Assembly (NCBI RefSeq): GCF_052857255.1
Contig: NC_135498.1
Span: 158,147,124 to 158,211,123 of the forward strand
Reading direction: 5' to 3'
From: Amblyomma americanum
Taxonomy: Eukaryota > Arthropoda > Arachnida > Ixodida > Ixodidae
Length of the DNA: 64,000 nucleotides
The position numbers and the translations under genes are program-made. Positions 1-11,147 of this stretch are shown in pieces. Position 1 is the first letter of the stretch, and every line of letters starts with the position of its first letter. The notes below the pieces were generated by a model, which was not told the DNA's origin, ran no database searches, and worked only from the letters and a program-made list of their open reading frames with translations.

Positions 1-507
1 GTTTTTGAAACATGCGAAAAACTTTTAAAAAAATACACACTTGTTTTGACTGTGCGGAGCGTTAAAGAATTTATTTCCCGCATCTAATACGCAATATCAT
101 TGGCAACGGCAATGCAGTTATGATTATTGTAATTGATCTCTCTACAAAGTCTATAAGGAGGAGGCCGCGCTGCAACATGAACCTCCCTCGAACCAAAATT
201 TCTGACTACGCCGCTGCACAGATTACATCACGGCAAACCTTAGTTCCTTTGAAACTTAGCACTTATGTTTTTGGGGGCATAACTTTGATTTCTTTAAGAA
301 GTTTTCATTTACAAGAAACGAAGCTGCACTATGGTCGACTCGTGATTGCGTCATCACTTCAGTAATGCAGCTGGAAGGACATTCAGTAAACATTTGTGGT
401 CTTCAAAATTCTAAACGGGTTCAAAACGCGTTAGTAATCGAATCAAAGGGCTTGCAGTTATACCTCCAGATTACAGGGCTGGGGATGATTACCATAAGCC
501 AACTTTG
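1..507. other. no gene recognised
   Basis: AT-rich sequence with only a short chance reading frame of 81 codons (120-365) that has no recognisable domain. No repeat family was recognised. It is the left flank of the foldback element that begins at 510. Confidence 0.5.
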
Positions 508-509
508 TA

Positions 510-1168
510 CAGGGTGTTTCACCTAAGACTTTACGCCATTTTTAAAAATAGGCTTTTTGGCTTAGAAGAGTGCTTTTTCGTCTTACCATTGTCAGCGTTG
601 TATCGCACCAGAATACAACTAAAACGTGCAAACCTGAAGGCTGGTTAACTAATATAAAATAGTCGACTTTTAAACAATTGTCATTGGCTCCTTAATTATT
701 TCGAAGCGTGTAGCCCGCCTTACGTAATACCCCTGTCAGTTCTTAGAAGTTGGAAAGTGGAGTTACCCTCGGCGTGATGGCGCAACAAATTTTGGCTGTT
801 TCTACGAGTTTCGTGCACTGGACTGATCATTTTACATGCAAGCTTCTCGAAAGCGCATGTATTTTGGCGTGATGCAGCCAAAATTTGTTGCGCCACAGCA
901 CCGACGTTATCCGCGTTTTGGAAATCCTGAAAACTGATGGATGTTACTTACGGTGCGCTACATGCCTCTCCGCAATTAAGTAACCTAACAGTAATAGTTG
1001 AAAAGTTGACTATTCAATATCAGTTAATCAGCCGGCTAGCTAGCACATTTTAGCAGTATTCTGGTGCGCTACATCGCTGACAATGCCATGCCGAAAAAAG
1101 TGTTCTCCTAGCTAAAAAAAAAACCTATTTTTTTTAAAGTTATGTAAAATCTTAGATGAAACACAATG
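510..1168. mobile_element. 659-bp long-inverted-repeat (foldback/MITE-like) element
   Basis: The left half (about 510-840) pairs with the reverse complement of the right half (about 850-1168) along almost its whole length. Both ends carry a related terminal sequence (GTGTTTCACCTAAGA on the left; GTGTTTCATCTAAGA read inward from the right). Near the centre, GGCGCAACAAATTTTGGCTG (790s) matches its complement in the 880s exactly. Both ends abut the dinucleotide TA (508-509 and 1169-1170), as expected for an element that inserts at TA, such as Tc1/mariner-like families. There is no ORF. The arms are roughly 75-85% identical by eye, so the copy is not recent. It is probably a non-autonomous DNA element mobilised in trans. 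The superfamily is an inference. Confidence 0.8.
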
Positions 1169-1170
1169 TA

Positions 1171-2023
1171 TAATCTGCTACGAAAACACAAGCCTGACCC
1201 ATTTTTCTCATCAAATACCAAAACGCACGACGCACCCCCGCTTAGTCAGAAATTAGGCTACCAAAACGCCTGTGGCGCCGGCTATATCGACCAGCGTTGA
1301 ACCTCATGTGACAATGGCTGAACTGAGTGTCATCTGTGGGACAAGACAACATACGCCGGAGATAGCCTTCTATGGCCGATAAATTTGAGCAGGTCTGCGC
1401 GAAGGTTTCCGTCCATTTAAAAGCATTATATGGTCGACCGAGACAAAACTAAGGCAGTTCTTATCCCAGAATCAACTAGGCTATGCGAGATATTTACGCA
1501 CAACGCGATCATGATCTCTGCGAAAATTGTTTTGATCGCAGTTGTAAGTTTATCTGACTTGAGTTATTCTGACTGCTCTCATTTTTAAGCACGTTTTTTT
1601 AAGACGCATGTGTCTAACAAATAGTGATCAACGCCGGATCTCAGATCTACGAAGTCACTTTCCTTGTAAAACGTCCCAAAATCACTTCGAATTCCGGCCG
1701 ACGTGACGTGCGAGTATAGCAGATGTATGGCCGAATCTCCTCGCTGCTCTATTTCCGCTCCATTCACAGGACCCCTGGCTGTGGGACTTGCTCTTGGGCC
1801 TATGGAGTACCTCTGTTAGCGCTCTCGCGTTGCCAGTGTAGCATTTGGGAACAAAAAATGTTCTCCTGAATGCTCAAAAATTTGAGGGCTAATAATCTTA
1901 TAGCAGCACGAAATGAAAGTCTCGGAAAGAATCGTGGTCCTGCTATGGCCGACTGCTCACGACCCCAGCTAGGCACTGCAATGGCGACCTCTTCATCGCA
2001 CGCAAAACGGGCGCCCTTCATAT
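1171..2023. other. no gene recognised between two mobile elements
   Basis: No domain or known repeat was recognised. The reading frames between 1585 and 2023 lack conserved motifs, and one overlaps the gypsy LTR that starts at 2024. Confidence 0.4.
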
Positions 2024-2288
2024 TGTCACGGTGTTGGAGACATGACAGGGACTCGGCAAGAGGAAGGAAGGAAGGCCTCAGACGTTGCTGGCACATACCC
2101 ACTACGGGGGAGTGGCCAAGACACAGGCGCCTAATTACTGGACACAGGAAAGTTATGACGGGGAAAGGAGTTGTAATAGTATGTAGTCTAATAGATTGGA
2201 AGAGAGCGCTCAGCATCACGTTACTTCAACATCGTTCAATCCGCGCCCCATCAGCGTCAATGTCTTTTTGCCTCAGCGCCACCTGGCA
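2024..2288 (-). repeat. 3' LTR of gypsy family 1, with an internal insertion
   Basis: Read on the minus strand it begins TGCCAGGTGGCGCTGAGG at 2288 and ends CCGTGACA at 2024, matching both ends of the 144-145 bp LTRs at 7407-7550 and 59816-59960. It is about 120 bp longer because unrelated sequence sits in the middle (roughly 2050-2215). TG...CA ends are typical of LTRs. Confidence 0.75.
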
Positions 2289-2409
2289 TTCCTCCCCTCT
2301 TAAAAAACACGGGCAGAAGAGCGCGCGAACACAAGCACACTCAAGCACACAAGAAATGCTTGAAGTATCTGGGCGGTCACCGTGCAAAGTACGGCTTTAT
2401 GCGTAGAAC

Positions 2410-3565
2410 ATGGACGATCTCTGGACGGGGTAGTCGACGGCTTCTCTGCTGTGAAAGTGCCGCGTCAGGTAGTACCTCGTAATTAACGTCACTGACGCGC
2501 CGCAAGTTTTATAATGACCGAAATAGGGGCAAATGAATTTTTCGGACATGCTTCGCCGTCGAACAGGCATCTATACCCAAACCTGGTCGCTGGGATTCTA
2601 GAAGACTTGTCTGTGCCAGAGGTTGTATCGGCGCGAGTCTTCATCTTGTTACTGTGTGATGTAAATACGTGCTAGCTGACGAGCCTGTTCGGCTTCCTGG
2701 GCAAACTTCTTAGCGTCAGCAGAAAGTTGGTCATCGGTTGCGCAAGGGATCATTACGTCGAGCATGGTCTGAACCTCCCTGCCGTAGAGGAGGCGGAACG
2801 GTGTGAAACGGGTCGTCGCTTGAACTGCTGTTTTATAGGCGAATGTCACGTACGGTATGATCAAGTCCCATGTCCTGTGTTGCACATCGACGAACATCGC
2901 AATCATGTCCGCCGTGGTCTTATTAAGCCGCTCTGTCAGCCCGTTTGCCTGTGGGTGGTAAGCTGTAGTTTTACGGTGGGTCGTACCGCTTAGCTGAAAA
3001 ATTTCGGCCATCATCTGGGAAGTAAAAGAAGTACCTCGGTCGGTAATGGCGTAGGTCGGGAAGCCGTGCCAAAGTACGATCTGGTTCATGAAGAAATCCG
3101 CAACCTCGGACGCTGTGCCACGAAGTAAGGCTTCGGCCTCGGCGTATCGAGTGAGGTAGCCTGTGGCAATAATGATGTACCGGTTGCCACCCGAGGACAA
3201 AGCGAAAAGGCTGACAAGGTCCATGCCGACTTGATCGAACGGGGCACGTGGTGGTGCAATAGGTTGGAGGAGCCCCGGAGGCTAGGCGGCTGGGGCCATA
3301 CGGCGCTGACACTGCCGACAGCTCTGCACATAGCGTTTAACAACAGTGGCAAGTTTGGGCCAGTAGAACAGCTGGCGTATTCTGGAAAGCGTGCGAGAGT
3401 GTCCCAAATGGCCAGAGGTTGGTTCGTCGTGGCACGCAGAAAGTATTTCCTCTTGAAGTGCTGTCGGCACGACAAGGAGGTAGGCTCGCGAACTGGAACC
3501 AGGGTTCTTTTTATAGAGCACGACACGTTGCAGGGTAACGACGACAGGTGTCGAGAAAAACATTT
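2410..3565 (-). pseudogene. gypsy family 1 integrase (broken)
   Basis: Integrase inserts element DNA into the genome. On the minus strand the N-terminal zinc-binding part (HHCC type) lies at about 3563-3290, with GHLGHSRTL and the pair CRQCQRR. The catalytic core follows in a 191-codon open stretch (3224-2649). Its acidic residues are visible in MDLVS, in AITDRG about 60 residues later, and in LTERLN, matching the D,D-35-E arrangement of retroviral-type integrases. The zinc finger and core are in different frames, and the core-to-tail region is also shifted. The C-terminal part resumes at about 2530-2410. Closest relative in the window: 58500-59710. Confidence 0.85.
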
Positions 3566-3607
3566 AGGAACGGTGGCTAGCTGTCCTTCCAGATAATCGA
3601 CGAGGGG

Positions 3608-5131
3608 TCATAACACTGTATCGGCACGCTGCTGGATTGACAGATCAGAAGAATGGATAGTCCCAAGGAAACTGCTGTCGTCCGTTGTCGGTGTAGCGCG
3701 TTCGACAGGCGCAAGGGAGAGGGTGTCGGCGTCTTCATCCTTATGTGCTGACTTATAGACAATGGTGAGGTCAAACTCCCACAGGCGAAGGCTCAATCGT
3801 GCCAGGCGTCCAGACGGGTCACGCAGGATGGCTAACCAACACAAGGAGTGGTGGTCAGTGTCCACTTCTGAAGGGCGACCATAAAGATAGGGTAGAAATT
3901 TCGCAGCGGCCCAAATAATGGCGAGGCATTCTTTTTCTGTCATGGAATAATTAATCTCTGCTCGCGACAGAGCGCGGCTTGCATAAGCGATGACGCGTTC
4001 AACACCATCCTGGCGCTGCACGAGAACCGCGCCGAGGCCGATGTTGCTGGCGTCGGTGTGTATTTCCTGTCACCCGGCTCATCAGAATGGCCAAGAACGG
4101 GCGGCGTTTAAAGAAGCAGGCGGAGCTCGGCGAAAGCCACGTCTTTCTCGTGGGACCAAGCAAAAGGTGTGGCGTCGCGGGTGAGGCGAGTCAGTGGTTC
4201 TGCGATGTCAGCGAAATTTTCGATAAAACGCCGATAGTAACTGCAGAGCCCTAGAAGGCGCCGAACAGCTTTCTTTTTACGTGGGGGTGAAAATTCGGCA
4301 ACCGCTGGAAGCTTGTCGAGGTCGGACTTCACGCCGGCGGCGCTGAAGACGTGGTCGAGTAATTTCAGCTCCTGGTAACCGAAGTGCCATTTTTGGGGCT
4401 TCAATATCAGGTAGGCTGAACGAAGAGCTTCGAGGACAATCTGCAGGCGTTCAAGATGTTGACTAAATGAGTCGGCGAAAACCACCACGTCGTCGAGATA
4501 GACTAGGCAACACTGCCATTGAAGACCGGAAAGGACAGTGTCCCTCATCCGCTAAAAGGTGGCAGGCGCAGAACAAAGACCGAAAGGTAGAACTTTAAGT
4601 TCATAAAGGCCGTCGGGAGGTACATAGGCCGTCTTCTCACGATCCCTTTCATCGACTTCAATTTGCCAGTAGCCACTTTTTACGTCTATGGAAAAAAAAA
4701 TACCGAACGCGCCGAAGGCGGTCGAGAAAGTCGTCAATACGCGGCAATAAGTAAACGTCTTTCTTTGTGACTGCGTTCAGCTTCCGGTAATCGACGCAAA
4801 AACGCAGAGTGCTCTCTTTCTTTTTAACGAGGACGACCGGCGAGAATCATGGGCTCTTGAAAGGCCGGATAACGTCATCTTCGAGCATCGCCTTAACTTG
4901 GGACTTAAGGACTTCGCGCTCTGTAGACGATACGCGATAGGGGTGTTGACGGATTGGGTGTACGTCATCGTACGTCACGATGTGGTGCTTGGCTATAGTA
5001 GTTTGACGCACTTTCGACGAGGAGGCGAAAGACTCTCTGAATTCGAGCAATAGTGCACACAGCTGTTCCCGTTGGCTGGTTGACAGCGCGGAGTTGACAT
5101 GGAGGCTCTCGAGGGAGAAAGGAGGCTGCAC
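3608..5131 (-). pseudogene. gypsy family 1 reverse transcriptase and RNase H (broken)
   Basis: On the minus strand the reverse transcriptase runs from about 5131 to 4108. The catalytic YLDD motif is intact in LVYLDDVVVFADSF (about 4500), preceded by a fingers/palm part at 4737-4552 (SIDVKSGYWQIEVDE). RNase H follows at about 4060-3608 with [14 protein letters not shown] and [10 protein letters not shown]. Frameshifts at about 4550, 4740 and 4850 and a stop near 4850 split the ORF into at least four pieces. The enzyme would copy element RNA to DNA in cytoplasmic particles, but this copy cannot make one product. Confidence 0.88.
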
Positions 5132-5354
5132 AGGTTCTGAGGAGAAGCACTAGGATACATTGGAGATGCGTTCGACAAAGGCTACGGAAGTGCCGCGAAA
5201 AAGATGCCGATGCTCGTTCGTAAAATTGCTGTCAAGTAGCTGTGATCGGCCACTGTTGAGATGAATCAGACTGCGGGCCACGCTCCCGCCTTGCGTCAGT
5301 AGTAATGAAAGCTTGGTTTCGGCGATGGCGTCACCGTCATGAAATTGTTCGCAC

Positions 5355-5815
5355 TCAACCGTAATGAAGGCGATGGTTATGCGGCCGAGTGACAGTGTCC
5401 GTAGAAACTCGAAGCGTCAGGCTTGGTCGCGGTGCAATGCTGAGAGCGACAGCATTTTCAGTTGAAAACGTGACCTTTTTATCGCATAGGTTAATAATCG
5501 CCCCATATTCACGCAGAAAATCGACACCTAAGATGAGGTCTCGCGAACAGTTATTCAGAACAAGACAGCAGACGACAAATGTGGACCCCGAGATTTGAAC
5601 TCGGTCGGTGCACATGCGGAGAGGTGCAATAAGATGACCGCCCGCAGTGCGATTGGGTATGCCAGCCTATGGCGCGAGAGCCTTTTTGAGAATGGTGGCG
5701 AGCTGGCTGCTTAGAATCGAATAATCAGCACCAGTACCTGATAACGCTAGAACGTGGTGACCATTCAGTATCACAGGTATGTCTAAGGAAAGCCGCTCAC
5801 GAGTTGGAGGCTCCG
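5355..5815 (-). pseudogene. gypsy family 1 protease with catalytic Asp lost
   Basis: A retropepsin-like aspartic protease is recognised on the minus strand by VLALSGTGADYSILSS (about 5755-5710) and, in a shifted frame, by LILGVDFLREYGA (about 5530). The family motif is D-[ST]-G-A. Here it reads G-T-G-A, so the catalytic aspartate is replaced by glycine (GGT in place of an Asp codon). That change alone should abolish activity, apart from the frameshift between the two halves. It lies between gag and the reverse transcriptase, as expected for gypsy elements. Confidence 0.7.
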
Positions 5816-7120
5816 GAGAGAATGATCGGGCACAGGCGTCGCTGTCTGCAGGCTTTGCTACCGGGCATTCGTCGGCGTGGCGTGTGCTTTCTAATGGCGT
5901 CAGTGCATCAGAGGGATTGGAGAGCGCGGGCGTCGTAATCGTCATGGCGTTGTCATGTGTCAGCGTCGAAGTGTCGAAGCGAGCGGGTACTGGGGACCTC
6001 AGAACCGTTGAAGCGTCGTTATGTAGAGGGAGCGTCACTGTGTCGGAGTTAAAGGTGACCGCGGACTGCATAACCGTCGAGACGTCGGCATGTCGTGTCC
6101 GCGCCGATTGGGGATCCCCCGCACAACGACGTCCAGCGAGCCCACCCACTAAGGTCGCTGGCTGCAGTTTTATCACCGTGGGCTGTGCGACCGGCCTTCC
6201 GTCACCCGGGAAAAACTCCCAGTAGATGGCGAAGGACGACCCCTGGGCGATGGGGATCGAGCCTGCTGGCGATGAGACTGAAGCCAACGTTGGTCTTCAA
6301 GGAAATTCGTGATGACCCGGGGTGGTTCGCTATAGCGGGGTCGAAGAGAATCGACGGGAAACCCTTCGAGGCCCAGACGGTGGTAGGGGTAATGCCGATA
6401 CAGGTGACCTGGTGCGCCGCAGTGAAAGCATAGGGGGCTTCGGTCGGATGTGCATCACACATCGGCTGTGCGCGCGGACGTTCGGGTAAATTCCACGTAC
6501 TGCAGCACAGGTGCAGGAGGCCCCGGCGCTTCAGCAGGAGCCGAAACGAAGGACTCCGAAGCCGGAGCAGGGCACCGCAGGGCTTGGGCGTAGGTGAGAC
6601 GACGGTCAGGCGAGACAGGAGGAGGGGTAGGACAAGCCTCATCGGCAGGAAAGGACGGCATGAACGCTTGCTGCACCTCCTCGCGGACAAAGGTCGCTAT
6701 GGAGCTTGGAGATATGAGATTGGTCCCGTACAGCTGGCGGAGTTTGTCGCGCACAGTCGAACGTATGAGATCGCGTAGTAGGGAGGCGTCGGGTACCGTG
6801 GAATGGTAACTCGCCGGAAACGGAGGCGGCGGACACGGGTCGATCGTACGCGAACGCTCTTTGCTGAAGAACCCTCTTAATCTTGGGAGACAGTAAAAAA
6901 CTCTGAGACAGTCTTCGGAGCGGACAAGGCCAGCAAAAAGTTGCTCCTTGACGCCACGCGTGCTATGGCGTAGCTTTCGTCCTCGGAATTGCAGGGTCCG
7001 CGCGCCTGAAGAGGCGCGTCATGTCCTCTACATAGGCTGCAACGTTTTCATTTGGAAGCTGAACGCGAGATTGTAGACCGCGTTCTGCAACCATTGTTTT
7101 ACTTCTTCAAAGATGTCGCC
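5816..7120 (-). pseudogene. gypsy family 1 gag region (broken)
   Basis: Downstream of the 5' LTR on the minus strand, a capsid-like region at about 7045-6880 contains TRLFRRADP and PKTVSEFF, a pattern typical of arthropod gypsy Gag. A Pro/Ala/Arg-rich stretch (6830-6450) then leads toward the nucleocapsid. A clear CCHC knuckle was not found intact; cysteine-containing text near 6470 is frame-disrupted. At least three frame changes and a stop near 6880 break it. The 6830-6530 segment is the part duplicated in inverted form in the plus-strand copy at 56330-56924. Confidence 0.65.
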
Positions 7121-7406
7121 GTGCAAGGACTTCGGGATGGGGGGTTCTGGAGCGTGAAGTAAGGTGTGGGCGCCCCAGGCATTGAGGCAGTCGCGGCAGG
7201 AGTTGGGGTGGTCGCGCCAGGCATTGAGACGGCGCCAAGTTGTTCCGAGGCCACACCCGGTAGGGCATGCTCAGGTGGTAAACCTCGAATCCGGGGGCGA
7301 GCACGGTGAACGGGCCGGTGAACGGGCGTCTTGACGAATATAGGACTGGAGCTCCGGCTGACCGTTGCGGTACGGGACATGAGATCGATAACGCCTCCAC
7401 CAGATT

Positions 7407-7550
7407 TGTCACGGTGTTGGTGACAAGACAGGGACCGGGCAAGAAAGGGCTCGGCAGCTAGTTCTTCGGTGGGAGAGACGGCGAACTTCAACGTCGTTCA
7501 ATCCGCGCTCCACCAGCGTCACCGTCTTTTTGCCTCATCGTCACCTGGCA
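7407..7550 (-). repeat. 5' LTR of gypsy family 1
   Basis: 144 bp, beginning TGCCAGGTGACGATGAGG at 7550 and ending at the TGTCACGG complement at 7407. It aligns along its full length with the 145-bp LTR at 59816-59960 and with the ends of 2024-2288. Confidence 0.8.
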
Positions 7551-7590
7551 ATTCGTTCCACCAGTGTTGTACTTCGACTTATATTGCTTA

Positions 7591-7815
7591 TGAGGGTGAT
7601 GATGGTAAATTTTGTTGTCGCAAAGGCAGCCTTGGCCGATGGGCACCATGGCACAAAATTTTGGTTATCGAAGGCGAGTTGAAAGAGCCATTTAAGCAGC
7701 ATTTCACCCCAAATAAGCCCAGCACCATGCCAGAGGAAAGTTTCTACCAATTGCATCACCGGTGGGCAGCCGGCGACAGTGGGGATCAAACCCTCACTTC
7801 CCGCACGCCTACGCT
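7591..7815 (-). repeat. SINE body, same family as 42845-43096, head missing
   Basis: A sequence starting GATGATGGTAAATTTTG and ending near CCCTCACTTCCCGCACGCC parallels 42845-43096 block by block (GCACCATGGCACAAAATTTT; CCAAATAAGCCCAGCACCATGCCAG). The tRNA-like head (on the right, because the copy is reversed) stops short, so the copy is truncated. The short ORFs crossing this interval are not genes. Confidence 0.6.
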
Positions 7816-8304
7816 TAACACATCGCATCACTGTAATAAATACCATGTTAAAGAAATCTACCCCAGTACTGTCGCTTCCAGCGCTTAGGACAGCGGTTAC
7901 AGTCTAGTTCCTTGCTCATGTTTTTTACCTAGCGTTCAGAAACCGAAAGTGTTTTAACGTTTCCACCTGTCGATAAGTTTTTTTCGGTAGCACTCAGAGG
8001 TTCTTTTGAGCCGAAGTCGCTGTTCAAACCCATCCCTCGAAATATATTTTGCACCTGTCTGTTTTCTGCCGTGCAATTATTTACACGCAAACTAATTAGT
8101 CATCTGTGGATGTGCTTTACCTTTTAGGTTGCATTTTAAAATATGTTTAGAAAAAAAAATGCCGTTTAAAAAGATTTCACCACAGCTGGGAAGCGAAACC
8201 AGGAATTGCTGCAATGCACCGTTGCGCATGCGCAGAATGCAAGGTCGCCCGTCGGCGAATGTCCGGTGAGGGGAAGGTTTCTACTTATAGTATAACTAGT
8301 TGGC

Positions 8305-8376
8305 TCCGGGCGAGACTGGAGATCAATCTCCGCACCTCCCGCATGGGAGGTGGATGCTCAAACCACTAGGTACCGC
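8305..8376 (-). repeat. tRNA-like SINE head fragment
   Basis: The complement reads as a tRNA-related pol III promoter: GCGGTACCTAGTGGTTTGAG, a CATGCGGGAGGTGC block, then a B-box-like GGAGATTGATCTCC. It matches the head of the SINE at 42845-43096. The mispaired anticodon arm and decayed B box argue against a functional tRNA gene. Confidence 0.5.
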
Positions 8377-8407
8377 TTTTTTTTGTAACATTGACTATTA
8401 AACGCGT

Positions 8408-8701
8408 TTACGCACACAAACCATCTATGCAGAGATTATATACATAGAATTCAGCCATTAGCTGCGCCGCGGTTCTTATATTACCACTAATCCTATAAAA
8501 GGTATACCCGACAAAATCTTTACCTGGCGTGATTTTTGCATCACTAATTGCACCTTGTAAAATGTTTCTCTCGGCTAAACCGCTGGCATATTCATGCTGT
8601 AATTTGACGCTTGTGGTGGCATTTCCTAGTCTATTTTGTTTGCTTATTATGCTTGAGTGGAGTACTTGCCTGATTCGATCTAAATTACAAGAAACCCACA
8701 T
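8408..8701 (-). repeat. unclassified dispersed repeat, copy 1
   Basis: The minus-strand sequence shares about 110 bp with 12935-13060 on the plus strand (GCCGAGAGAAACATTTTACA against GCCGAGAGAAACCTTTTACA, plus the flanking blocks). The two copies lie on either side of gypsy element 2, in opposite orientation. A 97-codon frame crosses it, but the family is not recognised and the frame is not claimed to be coding. Confidence 0.5.
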
Positions 8702-8712
8702 GGTGTGCAGCT

Positions 8713-8880
8713 ACGAAGAGTCAAAACAAGCGGCACACGCAGCAATGGTTCTGATTCATCTCGCTTCTTCCTCTCGGTAAACTACCTCTCCTCCCATGCT
8801 AGACAAGTCGTTTACCGAGAGTAAGCGCGGTTGCGCCACCAGAACCATTGCTACGTATTCCGCTTGTTTTGACTATTCGC
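8713..8880. repeat. 168-bp inverted-repeat hairpin
   Basis: Left arm about 8713-8782 and right arm 8810-8880 are inverted complements with a few mismatches. Shared blocks include GTCAAAACAAGCGG, AGCAATGGTTCTG and CTCGGTAAAC. The loop is about 27 nt. There is no ORF. It may be a small foldback/MITE element. Confidence 0.65.
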
Positions 8881-8999
8881 TAGGTTCAGACGATGAAGAT
8901 TGCTCATAATTTTTGTTTAATCAAGCAATTACTTGCCTCAAGCATATTGCTCGACAGGCCTTCGTTTGACTACCAGCAACCCTCCTTGGGCCGCGCAAC

Positions 9000-10104
9000 C
9001 ACTGTTGCCAACTGTATTGACACTGGCACCCATGACCCTTTGCACCAATGACTATACCGCGTGTCAGCCGCTGAGCGCCGCATCATTGACGAACAGGTGA
9101 CCGACATGCTTAAGCTCCACGTGATCGAGCCGTCGCACAGCCCGTAGGCATCTACGGTGGTGCCGGTCAAGAAAAAAGATAATTCCATAAGGTTCGGCAT
9201 AGACTACCGCCGTCTGAACAACATTACACGCAAGGACGTTTACCCTCTTCCTTGAATATGTCCTCGAGAGCCTACAAGGAGCTGAGTTCGTTATTGTACT
9301 TGCGCTCAGGTTACCGGCAGGGGCTGATGGCAGAGGCCGATCGCGCAAAAACCGCTTTCGGCACACCCTACCGGTTTATGAATTTACTGTCAGACGCTTC
9401 GGCCTCTCCAATGCACCCGCAACATTCGAGCGCATGATCTTCTCCGAGGGCTCATATGGCACACATGCCTTTGTTACCTGGACGACGTTGTGATCTTTTC
9501 CCCGGATTTTTCGTCTCACCTCCCGCGCCCTCAGACTGTTTATTGATGCCTGGCTGACGCTGGTCTCCAACTTAATATAAAGAAGTGCCGCTTCGGAGCT
9601 ATGCAGCTCACCATTCTCGGACAGGTCGTGTCAAAGGATGGCGCTCTCCGTGACCCGGCAAAGTTGCGCGCTGTGGCCGTATTTCCGAAGCCCACTTCTG
9701 TGAAAGAACTCCGCAGCTTCATCGGCCTCTGCTCCTACTTCCGCCGCTTTGTCCTTCATTCTTGCATTATCATCGACCACTTGACCAAGCTCCTCTCCAG
9801 CTACGACCTTTCGGCCTGGTCGCCAGCCTGTGATGAAGCCTTCGCGACACTCCGTCGCCTACTGACGATTCTGCCAATCCTGCGTCATTTCTACTCTCGT
9901 ACTTCCACGGAAATCTACACCGATGCCAGCGGCGTCGGCTTCAGTGCAGTACTCGCTCAGCGCAAGCCTGGCTTTCACGAGTACGTTGTCGCTTACGCCA
10001 GCCGGACACTAACCAAGGCTGAAACCAACTATTCCGTCATCGCAAAGGAATGTTTAGCCATCCTTTGGGCAATCGTCAAATTTCGCCCCTAGTTGTACGG
10101 GTGT
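9000..10104 (+). pseudogene. gypsy family 2 reverse transcriptase and RNase H, N-terminal part
   Basis: Early RT is visible as [17 protein letters not shown] (about 9170-9225), followed by a stop in the Pro-Leu-Pro region near 9255. The catalytic box reads YLDDVVIFSPDFSSHL at about 9476-9520. The frame then changes, and an uninterrupted 163-codon stretch (9601-10092) covers the RT thumb/connection and the start of RNase H, with [15 protein letters not shown] and [14 protein letters not shown]. It runs into a stop at LYG and then into the insertion. Not functional. Confidence 0.85.
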
Positions 10105-11147
10105 CACAAAATTCGGCGCATCTTCGAAAAAACCGGCGCTGCGCGTAAGCAATCGCGCCCGCGCGGTAAAATAAAACAAAAAAATAGCGTGGAAGCAATC
10201 CCGGGGGTTGCGTGACTTTCCACTAAGCTCGCCGGAATGGCGCCAAAGTAAACATAGACACGCGCGGCGTCGATTTCTTTCGAATGTTGAAGAAGTTTTT
10301 GCTTGTTGTCGATGGAAAGGGGGTATCCTTGTGCGCGCCAAAGCATACCCTACCCCCTTCGCTCCGGCGCCGATGACTCAGCGTGCCGCGAATGCTAGAT
10401 TGTTCTAGAAGGTGGTTTCCACGCTCGACCAATGGGGTCGTGCGCCGGGCGCAAGAAGGAGAAGGAGTTTGTGCGGTTGAAGGTGCGTGTATGTGCGCGC
10501 CTGCCTTGGCGCGAAGAACAAACAGACCCGGTCCGCGCCTATAAATGAGCGGCTGCAACCGCCGTCTGTTTGCCCGAGCCGCCGTTTAAGCTTTCGAGAA
10601 GCGCGCCCGCTCGACTCCCGGGAGAACACCACTCGACCAGCCAAGGACGGACCAGCGAGGCAACCTGCGCCAGTCTGCGGATCGGCCTCGTCGTGCTCCT
10701 CAAGTCGTCGGACTGTCGCAGTGCCCGGTGAACAAATTTTGTTTTCATTATTTGTCTCTCTGTGTGTTAGTGCACTTTAGGTGCAGGTATGTTGTTAAAT
10801 TGTAATCTCTCTCTATTGTGACTTTGCATGAGTTGCATCGTATTTGTGAATCTCTTTTTATGTACTCGTACGAGTGATTGTAAATTCCTCTGTATCGTCT
10901 CTTAGCTGTATAAATGTTTTTGTTTTGTGAACCTTTGGCGACCCATTCTCTGGCTTGCGACCGGCGAAAGATGGGCACCAAACGACCAACCCCCTTGTCA
11001 CTTGGTAGCTGGTCTCGGTCTGAGCTTGCCACGCCGAGTCGAGGGCATCTCCTCTTTGACCGAGACCACTACCACCACACGCTCTAAGGGTGTCTGGGAG
11101 TGCACGCAAAAGTGCGCGAAGTGTTTAAAACTGTTGCCCTTTTGACG
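10105..11147 (+). mobile_element. about 1 kb insertion in gypsy family 2, LTR/leader-like
   Basis: The insertion interrupts RNase H between the LYGCH-like coding at about 10098 and the DHH motif at about 11157. It has no coding capacity. It shows a core-promoter-like TATAAATGAG at 10540 after a GC-rich stretch, a T-rich end with CTGTATAAATGTTTTTG (10908), then TTTGGCGACCCATTCTC (10932), which resembles an LTR end followed by a primer binding site. I infer a solo LTR or a 5' LTR plus leader of another LTR element. The 4-nt ACGG at 10095-10098 recurs at 11144 and may be the target duplication, but the ends are not clean TG...CA. Confidence 0.45.

Larger units (their letters stand above)
2024..7550 (-). 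mobile_element. Ty3/gypsy LTR retrotransposon, degraded, minus strand (family 1)
   Basis: On the minus strand the order is 5' LTR (7550-7407), gag, protease, reverse transcriptase, RNase H, integrase, 3' LTR (2288-2024). This PR-RT-RH-IN order defines Ty3/gypsy (Metaviridae). Several frameshifts and stops separate the domains, so it cannot make a full Pol. No envelope-like ORF is seen between integrase and the 3' LTR. A rearranged second copy of the family lies on the plus strand at 56290-59960, and a lone LTR at 46896-47025. I see no convincing target duplication (left flank ends TCATAT, right flank begins ATTCG). Confidence 0.9.

Noticed and set aside
5816..6225. 148-codon plus-strand ORF and relatives within 2-7 kb
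   Set aside because: Shadows of the minus-strand gypsy gag/protease region.
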